This document shows, in pieces, positions 60,521-64,000 of a DNA stretch of 64,000 nucleotides; position 1 is the first letter of the stretch; each line of letters starts with the position of its first letter. The translations under genes and the position numbers were made by a program. Below the pieces are notes generated by a model. It saw only the letters and a program-made list of their open reading frames with translations, was not told the origin of the DNA and did no database searches. The DNA comes from Penium margaritaceum. Taxonomy: Eukaryota > Streptophyta > Zygnematophyceae > Desmidiales > Peniaceae. The DNA lies in assembly GCA_023375785.1 (NCBI GenBank), contig SZWC01001598.1, positions 211,091-275,090 of the forward strand, given 5' to 3'.

Positions 60521-61014
60521 TCGGTGTAGTGCTGATTGAGTCTAGAAGGACTCAATTTCAGTTCCCATCTGTCAACTTAGTAATTGTGGTAGCACTCTAT
60601 TAGCTTGGCTGGGAGAGTCTGGTTTCCTCTTACAACCTAGTAAGTTTGGTAGTGGTTGCTAGTGTGGAGAGGAGGCTGCCTTGACAACCTTGAGGTAATT
60701 TTACTTGAAAGCATGGTGACCATTCTAAGACGCTTGCAATAAGGGCCTTGACGGCCTTACAAGATGTTGCGCCCTTGGATGGGGTAGGTTGTTTGAGAGA
60801 ATTAAGCTAAGTTGTGTTTCACCTATAGTTCCCTATGGTATACTTCTAGTAGATAGTCTTTTCAATTACAAGTTTGATTCCAGTCTTTGACTTCTACACA
60901 TTGGATTATGGGATTCTCTTGCTGGGCATTGAGATCTTAGACAACAGCAAGATCCCCTTGTTGCACTAGAGCACACGGTGAATTTGTGATTGCAAGCCCC
61001 AGAGATTCCAACAT

Positions 61015-61810
61015 ACACCTCCTATACCATCTACCACATGATCATAAAGTAAAAGCCACTTGTTGTGACATTATGGCATACCCTTGTGATAGTGGCGTTG
61101 AACATGAATCCTTACAACCAGATCTTCAGATCCCTGTATTAAAAGGTTACTTCCCCCAGCACACAAATAAATTTGGATACTATTGTCCTTTACGTAATCA
61201 TTGCTTCACAACTTGGATAATTTGAACTCCTGACACGGGTTCAGGTGTTGTTGTGAACCTCCTTGGCAACGGCTGCTCAGTTGCAACTATTTCATCAGAA
61301 TCAAAGCGTCCCTAATTAAAGCATGCACTTTGTGATACGTACGGCTAGTGAAAATCAGTTGTTGACAATTATTGTTTATTGATTTGTTGTATATATAGAG
61401 GAATTTCATTCCCTTTAAGTTTTACCCTAAACAAGCTTTCCATCCCGTTCGCCTTTGGTTTAGGAACCTAGCCGCTATGTCCTCCTTGTGCTCACTCATT
61501 GCTCATTCCTCCTTCACCATTGAATCTCCTCTTTTGAAGTTGTTCATTCCATGTCTTCCACTTTTTTGCTAAGCTCTTTTCAAGATTAAAACAACTTATT
61601 TGTCTCCAGCATTCTCTTATTGCACTCTTATCTACTCTCTTGCTCTATCTCGGCCTCTAGAATATCTTGATTCACTTTTCTTGTCTAATTCCTCACATCA
61701 CCTCATGAATGCTTGCATATATCATCTCTCTTCCACGCTTCCTTGCACTTCATTGTTTTTTGTTGCTTTGCCAACATTTCCTCCCTACCTCTATTTTTCT
61801 GACACAACAT
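61015..61810 (+). repeat. R8 right copy, second part
   Basis: It resumes the match to 49440-50250: CATCTACCACATGATCAT pairs with CATCTACCATAAGATCAT, and ACCCTAAACAAGCTTTCCATC pairs with the block near 49876. A TATATATAGAG box lies at 61390-61400. Confidence 0.55.
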
Positions 61811-63400
61811 CAGGGTCCATTATTGTAGGTTGTGGATCCATTATATCATAAACAAAAGTTGATAATGGATTCACATTGTTATGGTTTCGATTCTAAAACC
61901 AAAAAAGATTTTACTTTTAATTACACCCTTTGCAACAAGGAAACTACAAGTTTCCCACAAACACCTCTCTTGTTTTGATACATTAATTCAAAACCATCAT
62001 TAGGAGAAGGAACATAAAATAAGTATCTTCCAAAGAAAAACAAGTTTGTTTGTGACCGTTTTTGCAAGATATGAGCATGAAATGTACAAGTAGTCCATGT
62101 ATGAGATTGTGTTCTTTTAAAGGAGAAATACATAGCACAAATCATGTATTTTATTTATGTAATTCATAGATGTGAAGATAAAAATTGTCATATCAAACAA
62201 AAATATCAAGCAATCATCTAATCTATTAAATGCTTGATCACATTTGGAATAATGTATATTTTGTTATTACTTCTTAGTTCCACTTAGGCAACTTAGAATA
62301 CCATAATGATTTTTTTCCGAAAACATGGCAATACCTCTACTAATTCAATCGAAAGAATTGTTTGAGAAAGTAAACTCACCATAATTACACACTTCAAAAG
62401 GTAGAAAATAGGCAAATGACCAACCTGAAGCCATTAAAATATGATCATGTAACAATCACTGAGGTCCATGATGACATTTCAACCCATGTCAAATCATTTA
62501 TTCTCTACAAATCATTCATTTGAACAAAAAACATAAATAGAATGCATTGAAAGGAATGCCAAAACGTATCATCTTTTGAAAGTGGCAAGTTGGTGATAGC
62601 GTTCTCCCATATATTAGAGTAAATAAAAGAAATGAATTTTTAATTATGTTCTCATGGAGACGGTAGAGGTTTAGACGTTCTGAATCATTGAATGGAGAGA
62701 GAACAAAAAATTGTCAAACCGTGTTGTGGGAAATCATGATTGAATGCCTTGTCTCCCTTTTTTAAGCCCAATGTTTAGTTTGTTTCATAGTCAAGAAATT
62801 AAGATGAAGAAAAATGAGCATGCACATGCGCAATTAGAAACCTATTTTTTAATGTGGTTTCAAATTGTGTCATGAACAAGGGTAACTATTCGTAAGGATA
62901 ATGTATGATATTCTCAAAACCCTAGATTATCATTTAAAATTAATGGATTTTTTGTCTAAATAAAAAATGGAGAAACATTGCAATGTTTTTTCCCAATAAT
63001 GTTCTTCATTGTATGTGTAAGTTGAGAAATGAAACGGTTTTTTTTTCAAAAAGTATAGTTTATCCTTCGCTTATATACAACAGTGTCCACTATTTTAGTA
63101 AGTAAAAAAACACAAATATATGAAGGAACTTGATGTATTATGTAATTTGTGTAAACTATGCCAAAAATGAAGAAATGGTAGATGGGAATTGATATGATTG
63201 TGCACTTTTTGAGCGTAACATGCAGCATTTGGAAAATTCTTTTCCATGTTGTAACTACTTTCTTGTGAGATGTTCTTTGTCAGATAACCTTAATGACTTA
63301 GGCTTTTTGTGAAATTGCATACATGGAATATATGTCCAGTAATATAATGAAGAAAACATACAAACTGTACATTTTTATTTTCTTACGGGCAAATATATCC
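61811..63400. other. AT-rich intergenic DNA
   Basis: No gene, element or RNA was recognised. Open frames are short and biased by A/T content. Confidence 0.5.
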
Positions 63401-63689
63401 GAGCTGCCGCGGATGCGCCCCGCATCTATAACGACTGCCGGACGAAGATCTTTACATTTTAAGTGACCTGTTTCGGTAATGCATACTGAAGAAATGGAGA
63501 CTTCGGAACCTGATGTATAATTGATGCCGCGTTCTAATTCCATCTATATCGACGACTGCTACCCCTGAACTTGTCTATCCTGTAGACCGTATTGCACGCG
63601 GAGGAAAATGAATAGCGACACCTAAGAGAGCATAACGTCATTGAATAGGATCGAAGATCCTTATTTCCGACTTCGCATCCTTCCGTTAA

Positions 63690-63983
63690 GTGAAGAAAAA
63701 CATCATCGGAAACGGAAGTCAAGGAGGAGGACTTCGACACCGAAACACGATCCGAGCTTCAACATCCACCAAAAACAACGTACAAAATATGCCGAAAACG
63801 TTAACAGGGTTGGAAACACTGCAATCGGTAGACCGAATGTCAGTATGGGCAAAAACCGTACCAGAAAATCTAACGATTGGGACTCCAGCACAACAGACAA
63901 TCTATGATTTGTTCCAGAAATACACATGCGAATTGGTACCCATATCTGTACATAAAAGTTTAATCAATACATATTGCACCTAA
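63690..63983 (+). CDS. Coding-like 3' end, unrecognised
   Basis: An open frame of 97 codons follows a stop and ends TAA at 63981-63983. The first ATG is at 63789, giving 65 residues (MPKTLTGLETLQSVDRMS ... SVHKSLINTYCT). An AATAAA polyadenylation-type signal overlaps the region just after the stop (63986-63991). Composition from about 63.4 kb on is less AT-rich than the sequence to its left. It could be a last exon, a small gene or an element end. No family was recognised and the frame may be chance. Confidence 0.35.
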   Translation: MKKNIIGNGSQGGGLRHRNTIRASTSTKNNVQNMPKTLTGLETLQSVDRMSVWAKTVPENLTIGTPAQQTIYDLFQKYTCELVPISVHKSLINTYCT

Positions 63984-64000
63984 TGAATAAAATCAATATT

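Larger units (their letters stand above)
52572..61014. mobile_element. El9: large element with terminal direct repeats, inserted in R8
   Basis: The first ~1 kb (about 52590-53615) and the segment 59480-60520 are direct repeats about 20% diverged. Each carries a TATA-like box (near 53261 and 60149). ACACC stands at both outer edges (52567-52571 and 61015-61019), consistent with a 5-bp target duplication. No gag-pol domain was recognised in the interior. The family (copia, gypsy or non-autonomous) cannot be told and exact ends are uncertain. Confidence 0.55.

Overview
This is a repeat-dominated eukaryotic nuclear window. Nearly everything recognisable is a decayed mobile element. The Ty1/copia elements, a plant-type LINE end with a reverse-transcriptase zinc-binding domain, primer sites matching plant initiator tRNA-Met, and long AT-rich or trinucleotide tracts suggest the plant lineage (land plant or charophyte alga). 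The species cannot be fixed from sequence alone. No complete, convincing host gene was found in 64 kb.

Layout. 1-8.1 kb: part of a family-A copia LTR, a stretch ending in an ordinary initiator-tRNA primer site, then Cop1 (2080-8100, + strand, family A). 8.1-24.4 kb: an old + strand copia (Cop4) carrying a long triplet repeat. Its gag region is split by Cop2 (9753-22109, - strand, family A), which is itself split by Cop3 (11354-17929, - strand, family B). Both insertions are proven by exact 5-bp target duplications, so this is a three-level nest. 24.4-29.6 kb: unassigned DNA with an assembly join and a gap. 29.6-38.25 kb: the end of a LINE split by Cop5 (31093-37508), an LTR element with primer site, LTRs and target duplication but no recognisable gag or pol. 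39.8-45.9 kb: Cop6 (- strand), an older copia with an exact target duplication. 47.6-48.5 kb: a CT/gap/GA tract. 49.2-61.8 kb: a degenerate long direct repeat (R8) whose second copy appears to be interrupted by another large terminal-repeat element (El9, 52572-61014) rich in minisatellites. 61.8-64 kb: AT-rich DNA ending in a small region of different composition with a coding-like 3' end.

The most notable biology is in families A and B. Their primer-binding sites match the anticodon stem-loop of initiator tRNA-Met, not its 3' end, as in Drosophila copia and yeast Ty5. Family A also carries a tRNA-like module (A box, D arm, T arm/B box) inside its LTR. Other highlights are the gag-pol-less Cop5, whose repeat unit is shared between its interior and both LTRs, and a perfect 40-bp snap-back inverted repeat in otherwise decayed sequence.

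All LTR-element coding regions are broken fossils and are described only by domain and rough extent.
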